From Mycobacterium sp. SMC-4 (GTDB taxonomy: Bacteria > Actinomycetota > Actinomycetes > Mycobacteriales > Mycobacteriaceae), in assembly GCF_025263265.1 (NCBI RefSeq), contig NZ_CP079869.1, positions 3,348,001-3,412,000 of the forward strand: 64,000 nucleotides of DNA, written 5' to 3'. The notes under the pieces are model-generated. The model was not told where the DNA came from. It saw only the letters and a list, made by a program, of their open reading frames with translations, and searched no databases. The first letter of the stretch is position 1; every line of letters begins with the position of its first letter. Made by a program: the position numbers and the translations under genes. This document shows positions 46,042 to 54,632 of the stretch, in pieces.

Positions 46042-48092
46042 GACAGCCCTCCGGCAGATGTGGGTGCCGGCGCGAGCCTGCCGTCGGCCATGTGCAGCGT
46101 GCGTGGGCACAGGCTTTCCAGTCCCGCGAAATCGTGCGAGATCACCACGACGGTCAGCCGGGTGCGACGACGCAGATCTTCCAAAAGTCGGACCAGGCCT
46201 TCCTGGGATTCGGCGTCCAACCCGGCCAAAGGCTCGTCGAGAATCAGCGCCCGTGGCGAGCGGGCCAGCAACCCGGCCAGCACCACGCGCCGCATCTGCC
46301 CGCCACTGAGCTGGTCGATACGCCGGGTCGCCAGCTCCGGATCCAGCCCCACCGAGTCCAGCGCCTCGTTGACCCGCGCTCGATTACGACGGGAAAACCC
46401 CGCGGTAGAGGCGATCTCGTGATCAACCCGGCTGCGCATCAGCTGCAGCCTGGCTGCCTGGAAGGAGATGGCCACGGCGCCGATCTGATCGGACACCGGG
46501 GCGCCGTCGAGCAGACAACTGCCCACGGTGGGCACCGTCAAGCCCGCCATGATCCAGGCCAGGGTGGACTTGCCGGAACCGTTGAGGCCGTGGATGAGCA
46601 CCCCGTCGCCTTCGTGCACCGCGAAGTCGATGTCGCTGAGCGCCGCCTTGGCCCAGGGGGTGCCGCTGCCGTACTCGTGGCTGACGCCGTTGAGCTCCAG
46701 CACCGGCGCCCCGCGCCCCGCATCGGCGTCTGCACCCGCAGCGGGCACCTCGGCGGTGGCCACGAGATCCGGGACTGTGCGCGCTGTCGCAGAGCCGTTG
46801 CCCGTCAGGTGCACGGTGCGGTCGGCGGCATCGGCTTCGTCGTTGTAGTGGGTGATGTGCACCAGCGCCGTGCGGTGGCGTGTGGTCAATTCCGACAGCA
46901 CCGACATCAGCGCGTCGCGGCCCTCTTGGTCGACCATGCTGGTCACCTCGTCGGCGATCAGCAGCGACGGGTCGCGGGCCAGCGCGGCGGCCACCGACAG
47001 CCGCTGCAGCTCACCGCCGGACAGTCCGCCGGTGGCGCGCTCGGCGAGGCCGTCCAACCCGACCTCGCCCAGCAGCGCGTCGACGTCGATGGCTGCACCG
47101 GGCGGCAGGCCCCACACCACGTCGTCGGCCACGCGGGTACCCAGCACCTGACTTTCGGGATGCTGCATCACCACCGCGGTGCCCCCGCGCTTTCCGAGGC
47201 CCACCGCACCCGGGCGGTGCACCGTTCCGGCTGTCGGTTCTCGTCCGGCCAGCAGCAACATCAAAGTCGTCTTGCCGGAACCGTTGGCGCCGGTGACGGC
47301 CACGTGCTCACCGGGCTGCACGTTCAGCGACACCGGCCCAAGCGCGTCGTGCTCGGCCGACGGGTAGCGGAACCGGATGTCGCGCATCGTCAGCGGGACG
47401 GGGGCGATCTCACCCTGGTCCACCGGGGTTTCGAGCTTGTGCACGTCGGGCACGCCGAGCAGCCGCGACATCACCCGCGACAGCGCCCACCATCCGATCA
47501 GACTGACCATGGTGATCGAGAAGATGCCGGACGCGAAGAACAACAGCTGCCAGTAGTTCAGCGCGTTCGCGAAGTCGCGGGTGAGTCGGTCTGCGGCACC
47601 TTCCATCCCGGGGATCCGGGAGAGCACTGCGGCGGCGCCGTCGATGTTGGCGGTGACGGTGTCGAAAATGAGGGTGCGTAGCCGGCTCAGGATCGTCAGC
47701 GCCACCACGATGGCGGCGCCGAAGACCGCACCGGCCACCAGCGCAGCAGCGATCACCGTCGGCGTGCCGCGGCCCCGGCGTTTGACGATGCCGGTCAGCC
47801 CCCCGATGTAGGCGCAGTTGAGCACCGTCATGAAGCCGCCCATGCCGGCGATCAGAAACGCGATCAGTCCGCCGGCCACCAACGCGGTGAGCAACACCCG
47901 CAACCGGTAGCGGTAGGCCAGCAGCGCCATCGGCACCGTGCCCAGGACGGACAATGCCGCGGCGAACGGCACGACGACGGCGATGATCGCGATGGCAGCA
48001 CACAACGCTGCCATCACCGCTGCCTGTGCAAGCTCGACCGGTTGAAGGGAACCAGTCCGTCGCGAGGCCTTCGCCGGGCCGGCCGAGGTCAT
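46038..48092 (-). CDS. Fused ECF transporter: membrane S-like domain plus two ATPases
   Basis: Three parts are joined in 684 residues. Residues ~20-210 hold about six transmembrane helices resembling a substrate-binding S component. ATPase 1 has Walker [10 protein letters not shown] (268-276), signature LSGGE (357-361) and Walker B LLIADE. ATPase 2 has Walker [10 protein letters not shown] (502-510), LSGGQ (595-599) and [11 protein letters not shown]. Together with the overlapping ecfT gene this is a complete dedicated ECF importer. It corresponds to Rv2326c. The substrate is unknown; no riboswitch is recognisable upstream. Confidence 0.89.
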   Translation of the reverse strand: MTSAGPAKASRRTGSLQPVELAQAAVMAALCAAIAIIAVVVPFAAALSVLGTVPMALLAYRYRLRVLLTALVAGGLIAFLIAGMGGFMTVLNCAYIGGLTGIVKRRGRGTPTVIAAALVAGAVFGAAIVVALTILSRLRTLIFDTVTANIDGAAAVLSRIPGMEGAADRLTRDFANALNYWQLLFFASGIFSITMVSLIGWWALSRVMSRLLGVPDVHKLETPVDQGEIAPVPLTMRDIRFRYPSAEHDALGPVSLNVQPGEHVAVTGANGSGKTTLMLLLAGREPTAGTVHRPGAVGLGKRGGTAVVMQHPESQVLGTRVADDVVWGLPPGAAIDVDALLGEVGLDGLAERATGGLSGGELQRLSVAAALARDPSLLIADEVTSMVDQEGRDALMSVLSELTTRHRTALVHITHYNDEADAADRTVHLTGNGSATARTVPDLVATAEVPAAGADADAGRGAPVLELNGVSHEYGSGTPWAKAALSDIDFAVHEGDGVLIHGLNGSGKSTLAWIMAGLTVPTVGSCLLDGAPVSDQIGAVAISFQAARLQLMRSRVDHEIASTAGFSRRNRARVNEALDSVGLDPELATRRIDQLSGGQMRRVVLAGLLARSPRALILDEPLAGLDAESQEGLVRLLEDLRRRTRLTVVVISHDFAGLESLCPRTLHMADGRLAPAPTSAGGLS

Positions 48093-48166
48093 TTCACGAT
48101 TCTGCCAGCCGCCCTGCGCACCGCTTCAGCCGCGGGTTGTGAGCAGCGCCACCTTTGCGGGGTTTG

Positions 48167-48191
48167 ATTTGCATAGTTTCTCTATGCAAAT
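48167..48191. promoter_or_regulatory. MarR operator over the translation start
   Basis: ATTTGCATAG-N5-CTATGCAAAT is a perfect 10-bp inverted repeat ending at the base just before the ATG at 48192. Symmetry, A+T-richness and position all fit the binding site of the MarR protein encoded next to it. It also lies 75 bp upstream of the divergent ECF gene and could affect that promoter. The usual ribosome-binding site position is occupied by the repeat, so the message may be leaderless or start at the second ATG (48201). Confidence 0.68.
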
Positions 48192-48644
48192 ATGGGCGCC
48201 ATGTCGTCCACTCTCGGCGCCGACCTGCTCTCCGTCGTTGCGCGACTCAACCGACTGACCAACCAGCGGGTGCGACGCATGCCGCTGCCGTTCGCGCAGG
48301 CGCGGCTGCTGTCGACGATCGAGGACCAGCGCGAAGCCCGTATCTCCGATCTCGCCGCGCTCGACCATTGCTCGCAGCCGACGATGACCACGCAGGTGCG
48401 CCGCCTCGAAGACGCCGGCCTGGTCACTCGCACCGCCGATCCGCTGGATGCCCGCGCGGTGCTGATCCGGATCACCGCCGACGGGGTCGCCGCGTTGCGT
48501 CAGGCGCGCGCTGATCGCGGCGCAGCCCTCGAGCCCTATCTGGAGCGGCTCAGCGACGCCGACCGCAACTGCTTGACCAACGCGGTCGACGTGATGCGCC
48601 GCCTGATCGAAGACGCCACCATGCCGCACACCGCAGCACGCTGA
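48192..48644 (+). CDS. MarR-family transcriptional regulator
   Basis: The 150-residue protein has a winged helix-turn-helix (RISDLAALDHCSQPTMTTQV, then RRLEDAGLVTRTADPLDARA) flanked by helices for dimerisation, the MarR layout. It starts at the ATG at 48192 or 48201; the second avoids overlap with the operator. It corresponds to Rv2327. The MFS exporter gene follows after 32 bp and is the probable target, together with itself. Confidence 0.88.
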   Translation: MGAMSSTLGADLLSVVARLNRLTNQRVRRMPLPFAQARLLSTIEDQREARISDLAALDHCSQPTMTTQVRRLEDAGLVTRTADPLDARAVLIRITADGVAALRQARADRGAALEPYLERLSDADRNCLTNAVDVMRRLIEDATMPHTAAR

Positions 48645-48676
48645 CCGACGCACCACCGTAAGGAGGATCACGCCGT

Positions 48677-49888
48677 ATGTGGCGTCAACCCAAGGCCGTC
48701 TGGGCCGTTGCGTTCGCCTCGGTCGTCGCCTTCATGGGTATCGGCCTCGTCGACCCCATCCTCAAGCCGATCGCCGACAACCTCGGCGCCACGCCGTCTC
48801 AGGTGTCTCTGCTGTTCACCAGCTACATGGTGGTGATGGGGGTGGCGATGCTGATCACCGGTGTGGTGGCCAGCCGGATCGGGCCCAAGCGCACGCTGCT
48901 GCTCGGGTTGGTGATCATCATCGCCGGCGCCGGTCTGGCCGGGCTGAGTGAGACGGTCACCGAGATCGTCGGCTGGCGGGCCCTGTGGGGCCTGGGCAAC
49001 GCGCTGTTCATCGCCACCGCACTGGCGACCATCGTCAGTTCTGCGCGCGGATCGGTGGCGCAGGCGGTGATCCTCTACGAAGCCGCACTCGGCGTCGGGA
49101 TCGCGGTCGGACCACTGGTCGGTGGCCTGCTCGGCTCGATCTCGTGGCGCGGTCCGTTCTTCGGGGTCTCGGCGCTGATGGTGGTCGCCGTGGTGGTAAC
49201 CGCCGTGCTGTTGCCCTCGACGCCCCCGACCGGCCGCGCCACCACGCTGGCCGACCCGTTCCGGGCTCTCCGGCATCGTGGCCTGTTCGGCGTCGCAATC
49301 ACCGCGCTGCTGTACAACTTCGGGTTCTTCACCCTGCTGGCGTTCACGCCGTTCCCGCTGGACATGAGCGCCTACGGGATCGGACTGATCTTCTTCGGCT
49401 GGGGCGTGGCGCTGGCCGTCACCTCGGTGTTCGTCGCTCCCCGGTTGCAACACCGCTTCGGCACCGTGCGCACGCTGGTTGTCAACCTGCTGCTGATGAC
49501 CGCGACGCTGGCAGCGATGGCGCTGTGGACCGACCAGAAAGCGGTGCTGGCCGGTTGTGTGGTGGTGGCCGGCCTGTTCATCGGGGTCAACAACACGCTG
49601 ATCACCGAGACGGTGATGAAGGCGGCGCCGGTCGAACGCGGAGTGGCTTCGGCCGCCTATAGTTTCGTGCGTTTCGGTGGCGCCGCGGTCGCGCCCTGGC
49701 TGGCCGGGTTCCTCGGCGAGCGAATCAGTGTGCACCTGCCGTTCTGGGTGGGCGCGGGCGCGGTGCTGCTGGCCGCGGCGGTGCTGCTGCTGACCCGACC
49801 CCACCTGTCGGGCATCGACGCCGAGGAATCCGAACTCGACGAGCTCGTCGACGAGGCCCGCGCGCTCACCTCGGGAAGTTCGGGCTGA
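48677..49888 (+). CDS. MFS drug-efflux-type transporter
   Basis: This 403-residue membrane protein has 12 predicted helices in two halves. The motif-A-like loop between helices 2 and 3 reads GVVASRIGPKRTLLLG, and motif C-type glycines occur in helix 5 (YEAALGVGIAVGPLVGG), the mark of drug:H+ antiporters. AAGGAGGA lies at a good distance from the ATG. Operon with marR suggests efflux induced by the compound that MarR senses. Confidence 0.88.
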   Translation: MWRQPKAVWAVAFASVVAFMGIGLVDPILKPIADNLGATPSQVSLLFTSYMVVMGVAMLITGVVASRIGPKRTLLLGLVIIIAGAGLAGLSETVTEIVGWRALWGLGNALFIATALATIVSSARGSVAQAVILYEAALGVGIAVGPLVGGLLGSISWRGPFFGVSALMVVAVVVTAVLLPSTPPTGRATTLADPFRALRHRGLFGVAITALLYNFGFFTLLAFTPFPLDMSAYGIGLIFFGWGVALAVTSVFVAPRLQHRFGTVRTLVVNLLLMTATLAAMALWTDQKAVLAGCVVVAGLFIGVNNTLITETVMKAAPVERGVASAAYSFVRFGGAAVAPWLAGFLGERISVHLPFWVGAGAVLLAAAVLLLTRPHLSGIDAEESELDELVDEARALTSGSSG

Positions 49889-49892
49889 CGCG

Positions 49893-50627
49893 TCAGCCCA
49901 CTGCGCCACCGACGAGTAGGCCGACGAGATAGGTCGCCGCGATGGCAATCGCGCCGAGACCCAGCTGACGCACCGCGATCAACGCCGCCGGACGCCGGGT
50001 GAACCGCGCCGCGGCCACGCCGGCGAGCAGCAAACCCGCACCGCCGCATGCCAATCCGGCCCACAGCGACGCGTAGCCCAGCAGGTACGGAATCAACGGG
50101 ATCACCGCGCCGACGGCGAACAGCACGAACGACGACCCAGCGGCAACCCAGGGTGACGGCTTCTCCTCGGGATGCACGCCCAGTTCCTGGACGAGGTGAA
50201 AGTTCACCGCTCTGTCCTCATCCCGGTGGATCTCCTCGGAGGCTTTGACCGCGGTGTCGGGCGACACGCCGATGTCGGTGAGCATCTCGACCAGCTCAGC
50301 CTTCTCCGCGTCGGGATGCACCCGGAAGGACCGCTTCTCGACGACGACTTCAGAGTCGATCTGCTCGTTGGCCGTGGTCACCGAGGTGTATTCACCCAAC
50401 GCCATCGAGAACGCACCGGCCAACAGCCCGGCCACACCGCTGATCACCACGGTCTCCGCGCTGGCCGCCGCCGCGACACCGGCGATCAGTGCGGTGTTGC
50501 TCACCAAACCGTCCATCGCGCCGAATGTGGCAGCACGCAGCCAGCCGCCGGTGACGTTGGCATGGCGATGATCGGCGACGTGCGGGACGCCCGTCGGCGA
50601 CTTCGGCGCGTCGTTGCTTGGGGTCAT
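49893..50627 (-). CDS. VIT1/CCC1-family iron or manganese transporter
   Basis: This 244-residue protein has the VIT family signature. The first helix region GAMDGLVSNTALIAGVAAA is followed by LAGAFSMALGEYTSVTTANE. A soluble metal-binding hairpin with repeated Glu (KAELVEMLTDIG, ASEEIHRDEDRAV) precedes three C-terminal helices. It moves Fe2+/Mn2+ out of the cytosol. The ATG of MTPSNDAPK was chosen. It converges on the MFS gene across 4 bp and is divergent from the acyl-CoA oxidase gene. Confidence 0.88.
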   Translation of the reverse strand: MTPSNDAPKSPTGVPHVADHRHANVTGGWLRAATFGAMDGLVSNTALIAGVAAAASAETVVISGVAGLLAGAFSMALGEYTSVTTANEQIDSEVVVEKRSFRVHPDAEKAELVEMLTDIGVSPDTAVKASEEIHRDEDRAVNFHLVQELGVHPEEKPSPWVAAGSSFVLFAVGAVIPLIPYLLGYASLWAGLACGGAGLLLAGVAAARFTRRPAALIAVRQLGLGAIAIAATYLVGLLVGGAVG

Positions 50628-50727
50628 GCGCCAATTCTGCGCCTCTGCGAGTAAGGCAGCTCTCTGAGGATGACCTAGGTTTGTGACATCACAGTTTACG
50701 AGGCCTTTTTCGGGATACCGTCGTGTT

Positions 50728-52689
50728 ATGACCACCATCGCCGAGCAGTTGCAGAACTCGTTGGACGGGCGCTTCCGCGACGTGAAGAACAAGATGCGTC
50801 ACGAACTGGCCCACGAGATCTTCCGGCCCCACTACACACCGAACACCGTCATCGCCCGGACCAAGGTCGCCGAACAGATGCGGATCATGGCCGAGCGCGG
50901 TGCGGCCGAGGACGGCTTCAAAAAGGAGCACGGCGGCAACGGTGATGTCGGCTCGGCCGTCACCCAGATCGAAATGCTGGCGATGAGCGATCTGTCGCTG
51001 ATGGTCAAGGCCGGGGTGCAGTGGGGACTGTTCGGCGGCGCCATCGAGAACCTCGGCACCGAACGCCACCACGAGGCCTACGTGCAGAAGATCATCGACC
51101 TCGATCTGCTCGGGTGCTTCGCGATGACCGAGACCGGCCACGGCAGCGACGTACAGTCGCTGGAGACCACGGCCACCTACGATCCGCAGGCCCAGGAGTT
51201 TGTGATCGACTCCCCCACCCCGACGTCACGCAAGGACTACATCGGCGGCGCCGCGGAAACCGCACGGGTGGCCGCAGTGTTCGCGCAGCTGATCACTCCG
51301 GACGGCACGGTGCACGGCGTGCACTGCTTCGTGGTGCCGATCCGCGACGAAAACGGCAACGACCTTCCCGGGGTGACGACTTCGGACTGTCACTACAAGG
51401 GCGGCCTACCCGGAGTGGACAACGGTCGGATCCAGTTCGACAAGGTGCGTGTCCCGCGAACCAACCTGCTCAACAAGTACGCCGATGTCGCACCCGACGG
51501 CACCTACAGTTCGCCGATCGAGAACCCGAACCGTCGCTTCTTCACGATGTTGGGCACCCTGATCCGGGGCCGCGTCACCGTCGGCGGAAGTGCCGGCGCC
51601 GCAGCCCGGGTGGCGCTGGACATCGCGACGCGATATGCGTTGCAGCGCAGGCAGTTCTCTGACCCCGACGGTGGCGAGGTGTTATTGATGGACTACCTGG
51701 TCCACCAGCGCCGGCTGCTGCCGTTGATCGCCCGCTCCTACGCGCTGCAGTTCGCCCAGAACGAGTTGGTGGCCAAATGTCACGAGCTGCAGACTGCCGA
51801 CGACCCGGATCCCGAGGAGCAACGTGAGCTCGAATCCCGCGCTGCCGGCCTGAAGGCCGCCAATACCTGGCATGCGACCCGCGCGATCCAGGAGGCACGG
51901 GAGGCGTGCGGCGGTGCGGGATACATGGCCGAGAACCGGCTGATCGCTTTGAAGGCCGACACCGATGTGTTCACCACCTTCGAAGGTGACAATCACGTGT
52001 TGACCCAGTTGGTCGCCAAGGAGTTGCTGACCACCTACGCTGACGACATCAAGAGCATGAGCCCGGTCGAGTGGGTCCGGTTCGCGGCCAACTTCGCCGG
52101 CGAGCGGGTGCTCAAACGCACTGCCGCACAGACGATCATGCAGACCATCCTCGACACCCGGCAGGACAACGAGGAAGAGGGAAGCCTGTTCAACCGCGGC
52201 ACCCAGGTCAAGATGTTCGAGGACCGTGAAGAGTACATGTTGGCCTCGGTGGCGCGTCGGCTGCAGAGCAAGTCCAAGGAGATGAGTGCGTTCGAGGCGT
52301 TCAACGCCGTGCAGGACCACGTGCTGCACACCGCGCAGGCGCACATCGACCGCGTCATCCTGGAAGCCTTCGTGGCCGCCATCGACGCCTGCCCGGACGA
52401 GCAGACCTGCGAGATTTTGGGCATGGTGTGCGATCTGTACGCGCTGTCGGTGATCGAGGAGGACAAGGCCTGGTTCGTCGAGCACCGCTTCCTGTCGACC
52501 GAGCGGGCCAAGGCGGTCACCCGCGGCATCAACGACCGGTGCCGCCGCCTGCGCCCCCATGCCGAACTCCTCGTCGAGGGCTTCGGCATCCCCGCGCAGC
52601 TGCGCTACGCCGAGATGCTGCACCCGGAGAACATTCCCGACGCCGACGAGCACAAGCCGCAGGACGCCACCGGTGCGGGCGTGATCTGA
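50728..52689 (+). CDS. Acyl-CoA oxidase-like flavoprotein
   Basis: The 653-residue protein is longer than ordinary acyl-CoA dehydrogenases and has the peroxisomal acyl-CoA oxidase layout. The N-terminal half carries MTETGHGSDVQSLETTATYD and GGLPGVDNGRIQFDKVRVPR. The middle carries EACGGAGYMAENRL, then the catalytic Glu in TTFEGDNHVLTQLVA. A ~170-residue C-terminal helical ACOX domain completes it. It introduces a 2,3 double bond into acyl-CoA, passing electrons to O2 or ETF. Start ATG at MTTIAEQLQN. Confidence 0.9.
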   Translation: MTTIAEQLQNSLDGRFRDVKNKMRHELAHEIFRPHYTPNTVIARTKVAEQMRIMAERGAAEDGFKKEHGGNGDVGSAVTQIEMLAMSDLSLMVKAGVQWGLFGGAIENLGTERHHEAYVQKIIDLDLLGCFAMTETGHGSDVQSLETTATYDPQAQEFVIDSPTPTSRKDYIGGAAETARVAAVFAQLITPDGTVHGVHCFVVPIRDENGNDLPGVTTSDCHYKGGLPGVDNGRIQFDKVRVPRTNLLNKYADVAPDGTYSSPIENPNRRFFTMLGTLIRGRVTVGGSAGAAARVALDIATRYALQRRQFSDPDGGEVLLMDYLVHQRRLLPLIARSYALQFAQNELVAKCHELQTADDPDPEEQRELESRAAGLKAANTWHATRAIQEAREACGGAGYMAENRLIALKADTDVFTTFEGDNHVLTQLVAKELLTTYADDIKSMSPVEWVRFAANFAGERVLKRTAAQTIMQTILDTRQDNEEEGSLFNRGTQVKMFEDREEYMLASVARRLQSKSKEMSAFEAFNAVQDHVLHTAQAHIDRVILEAFVAAIDACPDEQTCEILGMVCDLYALSVIEEDKAWFVEHRFLSTERAKAVTRGINDRCRRLRPHAELLVEGFGIPAQLRYAEMLHPENIPDADEHKPQDATGAGVI

Positions 52690-52699
52690 CGGGCCGGGC

Positions 52700-53170
52700 T
52701 CAGGGGCCCGGGACGGGGTCCAGGACAGTCAGACGGCCTTCTTCCAGAACGACCCGCGCCGACCCGATGCCGGTGGGGCAGCACGGTTGGTCCTGGTTCT
52801 GACGCCACTGATATTGCACCAGCGCCGTGCTGTCGCCCTGTGGGATGACCGTGATGTAGGGGCGCGGTTCCGGTGTCGGTGAGCCGACGGGCTCGGTGTC
52901 GGCGAAGAACAGCACCTGTTGGGGACTGCCGGGTTCCTCGCCGTCGGTCACCACCACCCAGCGCAACGTGCAGTCCGCGGTGCTGCCGCGGTCGGTGTCG
53001 CGCCATTGCCCCGGCCCCAACATGGCGATCTCCGCCTCGATCGCTTCGGCGGCAGGCCCCGGGCCGCACGCCACCGTGGTCGTCGGAGCCGGACCCGAGG
53101 GACTCCAGCCGCACGCTGTGGCCATGACCGCGGTGAGAGCCGCGGCGACGAGCGCACCGGGTTTCTTCAT
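52700..53170 (-). CDS. lppP: LppP/LprE-family lipoprotein
   Basis: The 156-residue protein starts with a lipoprotein signal, MKKPGALVAAALTAVMATAC, with the modified Cys at 20. The mature part has an early Cys (VACGPG), CTLRWVVVTDG and the paired QPCCPTGIGSARV motif of LppP/LprE proteins. It would be anchored on the outer face of the membrane. Function unknown. The counterpart Rv2330c lies in the same chromosomal neighbourhood in M. tuberculosis. Confidence 0.83.
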   Translation of the reverse strand: MKKPGALVAAALTAVMATACGWSPSGPAPTTTVACGPGPAAEAIEAEIAMLGPGQWRDTDRGSTADCTLRWVVVTDGEEPGSPQQVLFFADTEPVGSPTPEPRPYITVIPQGDSTALVQYQWRQNQDQPCCPTGIGSARVVLEEGRLTVLDPVPGP

Positions 53171-53217
53171 ACCGCCAAGATACGGTCCACAGATCACGCG
53201 GGCCGCGGACACCGCAC

Positions 53218-53581
53218 CTAGTCGATGACCTGCGGCCGGTTGGCCAGCTTCTGCACCACCCACTGATTGAGCGAGACGTGCTGTTCGGCAGCTTCGGTGG
53301 TCATCCGCGCGTGCAACTCGGGAGACGTGCGGACCAGGAAAGTGCCGCTGAAGTTGTGGTCGGCCAGTGGCACAGGCGGTTCACCGCCGAAGAGTTCGTC
53401 CATGGCGACCAGATAGTCAGTGACCGCCTGCACCGCCCGCGTCAGAGCTTCCGGCGCCGTAGGGCCGGGAATCCCACACCCGGGGCAACTCCAGGCACCG
53501 GGCCACGTAATGGTCGTACCGGGAAGACCATTCCACGCGATAGGTGTAGTGGGGCAACTGTTCTGGATCGTCGGACGACAC
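53218..53581 (-). pseudogene. Frameshifted HicB-like antitoxin gene
   Basis: The 5' part starts at GTG 53581 (MSSDDPEQLPHYTYRVEW...) and gives the HicB N-terminal domain to RCLELP. The reading then shifts by one base: the rest (GPTAPEALTRAVQAVTDYL... and the ribbon-helix-helix-like FLVRTSPELHARM...SLNQWVVQKLA) is in another frame. Dropping one base from the four-base homopolymer at 53482-53485 gives one 120-residue HicB protein. A downstream GTG at 53433 could still yield a 71-residue C-terminal DNA-binding fragment. No HicA toxin gene is adjacent. Confidence 0.78.
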
Positions 53582-53681
53582 GTTTCGACGCTAAGCCCCC
53601 ACGACGCGGGGTTGTGACACCGATTTCCCGCGTCACGGCAGTCACTCCTGTCACGGCTGGCCGTAGATGATGGTTCGTCGA

Positions 53682-53708
53682 ATGCGATATCGCATCCGCT
53701 ATCGCATT
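53682..53708. promoter_or_regulatory. Palindromic operator cluster upstream of hicB-like gene
   Basis: ATGCGATATCGCAT (53682-53695) is a perfect 14-bp palindrome; a third half-site TATCGCAT follows at 53700-53707, so AATGCGATA and TATCGCATT also pair as 9-bp arms. Three repeated half-sites about 100 bp before a gene with a ribbon-helix-helix domain look like its operator. Confidence 0.5.
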
Positions 53709-53723
53709 TTCCAGACCATGGTC

Positions 53724-53740
53724 GATCACCTGTAGTGATC
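53724..53740 (-). terminator. Small hairpin downstream of tRNA-Asn
   Basis: GATCAC-CTGTA-GTGATC is a perfect 6-bp hairpin 30 bp past the 3' end of the minus-strand tRNA-Asn. It may end the tRNA transcript; an operator role for the hicB-like gene is the alternative. Confidence 0.4.
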
Positions 53741-53770
53741 CCTGAGACGTACGTGACTGATGGGACGTGG

Positions 53771-53843
<73 letters not shown>

Positions 53844-53997
53844 TTGCCCTCCCGCGGACACTGTGCCGCGGGCCAGAGAGCACTCTAGCCTACGTCCGCG
53901 CGTGGGTGCCAATACGCTCCCGGCCGGGCGGGCGGGGCTGGGTTTGAGGCAGGATGGAGTCCAACCGAACCTCACCCACCCCTTCGGAAGGAGCCTC

Positions 53998-54243
53998 GTG
54001 ATCGGGTATGTCGCCGTGTTGGCTGTCGGCTACGTGCTGGGAACCAAGGCCGGCAGACGACGCTACGAACAGATCGCGGGAACCTACCGGGCGGTGACGG
54101 CCAGCCCGGCCACCCGGGCGATGATCGACGCGGGACGACGCAAGATCGCCGAGCGGGTATCGCCGGACCCGACATTGGTGCAGCTGACACCAATCGACTC
54201 CAACACCGAGGTGCTGGAGCCGGAGGTCAGGAAGTCGCGTTAG
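53998..54243 (+). CDS. Small membrane-anchored protein (Rv2342-like)
   Basis: The 81-residue protein has one N-terminal hydrophobic segment (VIGYVAVLAVGYVLGT) and a basic helix (KAGRRRYEQIAGTYRAVT). A further amphipathic part and a polar tail follow, resembling YtxH-type proteins. The GTG at 53998 is preceded by GGAAGGAG at good spacing, which decides the start. It corresponds to Rv2342, upstream of dnaG. The function is unknown. Its stop overlaps that of the converging gene by 4 bp. Confidence 0.8.
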   Translation: MIGYVAVLAVGYVLGTKAGRRRYEQIAGTYRAVTASPATRAMIDAGRRKIAERVSPDPTLVQLTPIDSNTEVLEPEVRKSR

Positions 54244-54530
54244 CCGATGCTGCGCTGGATGGTGGTTCCCGGCAACAACGGTGGGGTCTGGAAGTAAAGG
54301 CCGCCGCCGCCGATACCGACGCGCGGGGTTCCCACCACCGCACCGGAGCCATTGGAGTAGGACATGCAGTTGCCGTCCTCGATGTTGCCGAACCACGCCA
54401 GACACTTCGGACCGGCCGTCACTTCTGCGACATCGGTGCTGTTCAGCGTGGTGTAGAGCGGAAAGGCGACGGCCGCAGCCGCGAACACCCCGGCGAGCAG
54501 CCGGGTTCGGTTGACCCGGTTCTTGTACAC
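54240..54530 (-). CDS. Small exported protein of unknown function
   Basis: The 96-residue protein has a basic start and a hydrophobic segment (RLLAGVFAAAAVAFPLY) acting as signal or anchor. A short outside domain follows with two Cys (GPKCLAWFGN, GNCMSYSNG) and a Gly-rich end (VGIGGGGLYFQTPPLLPG). AGGAG lies 6 bp before the GTG at 54530; the ATG two codons upstream would touch the ribosome-binding site, so GTG is preferred. I know no function. Confidence 0.68.
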   Translation of the reverse strand: MYKNRVNRTRLLAGVFAAAAVAFPLYTTLNSTDVAEVTAGPKCLAWFGNIEDGNCMSYSNGSGAVVGTPRVGIGGGGLYFQTPPLLPGTTIQRSIG

Positions 54531-54632
54531 CGACATCTCCTGCTCGTTTCTCCCCGACATTGGTACTCGACCTGACTGGCAGTAACCATAACGCGCCACG
54601 ACCGACTCTGCAGTCATGACCGTCATGTCGCG

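Noticed and set aside
46038..48191. Possible vitamin riboswitch upstream of the ECF operon
   Set aside because: Only 99 bp separate the ECF and marR starts, and apart from the MarR repeat I see no conserved riboswitch core.
48668..49948. Minus-strand open frame of 426 codons opposite the MFS gene
   Set aside because: The product is dominated by His, Gln, Arg and Gly repeats typical of the complement of a membrane protein gene.
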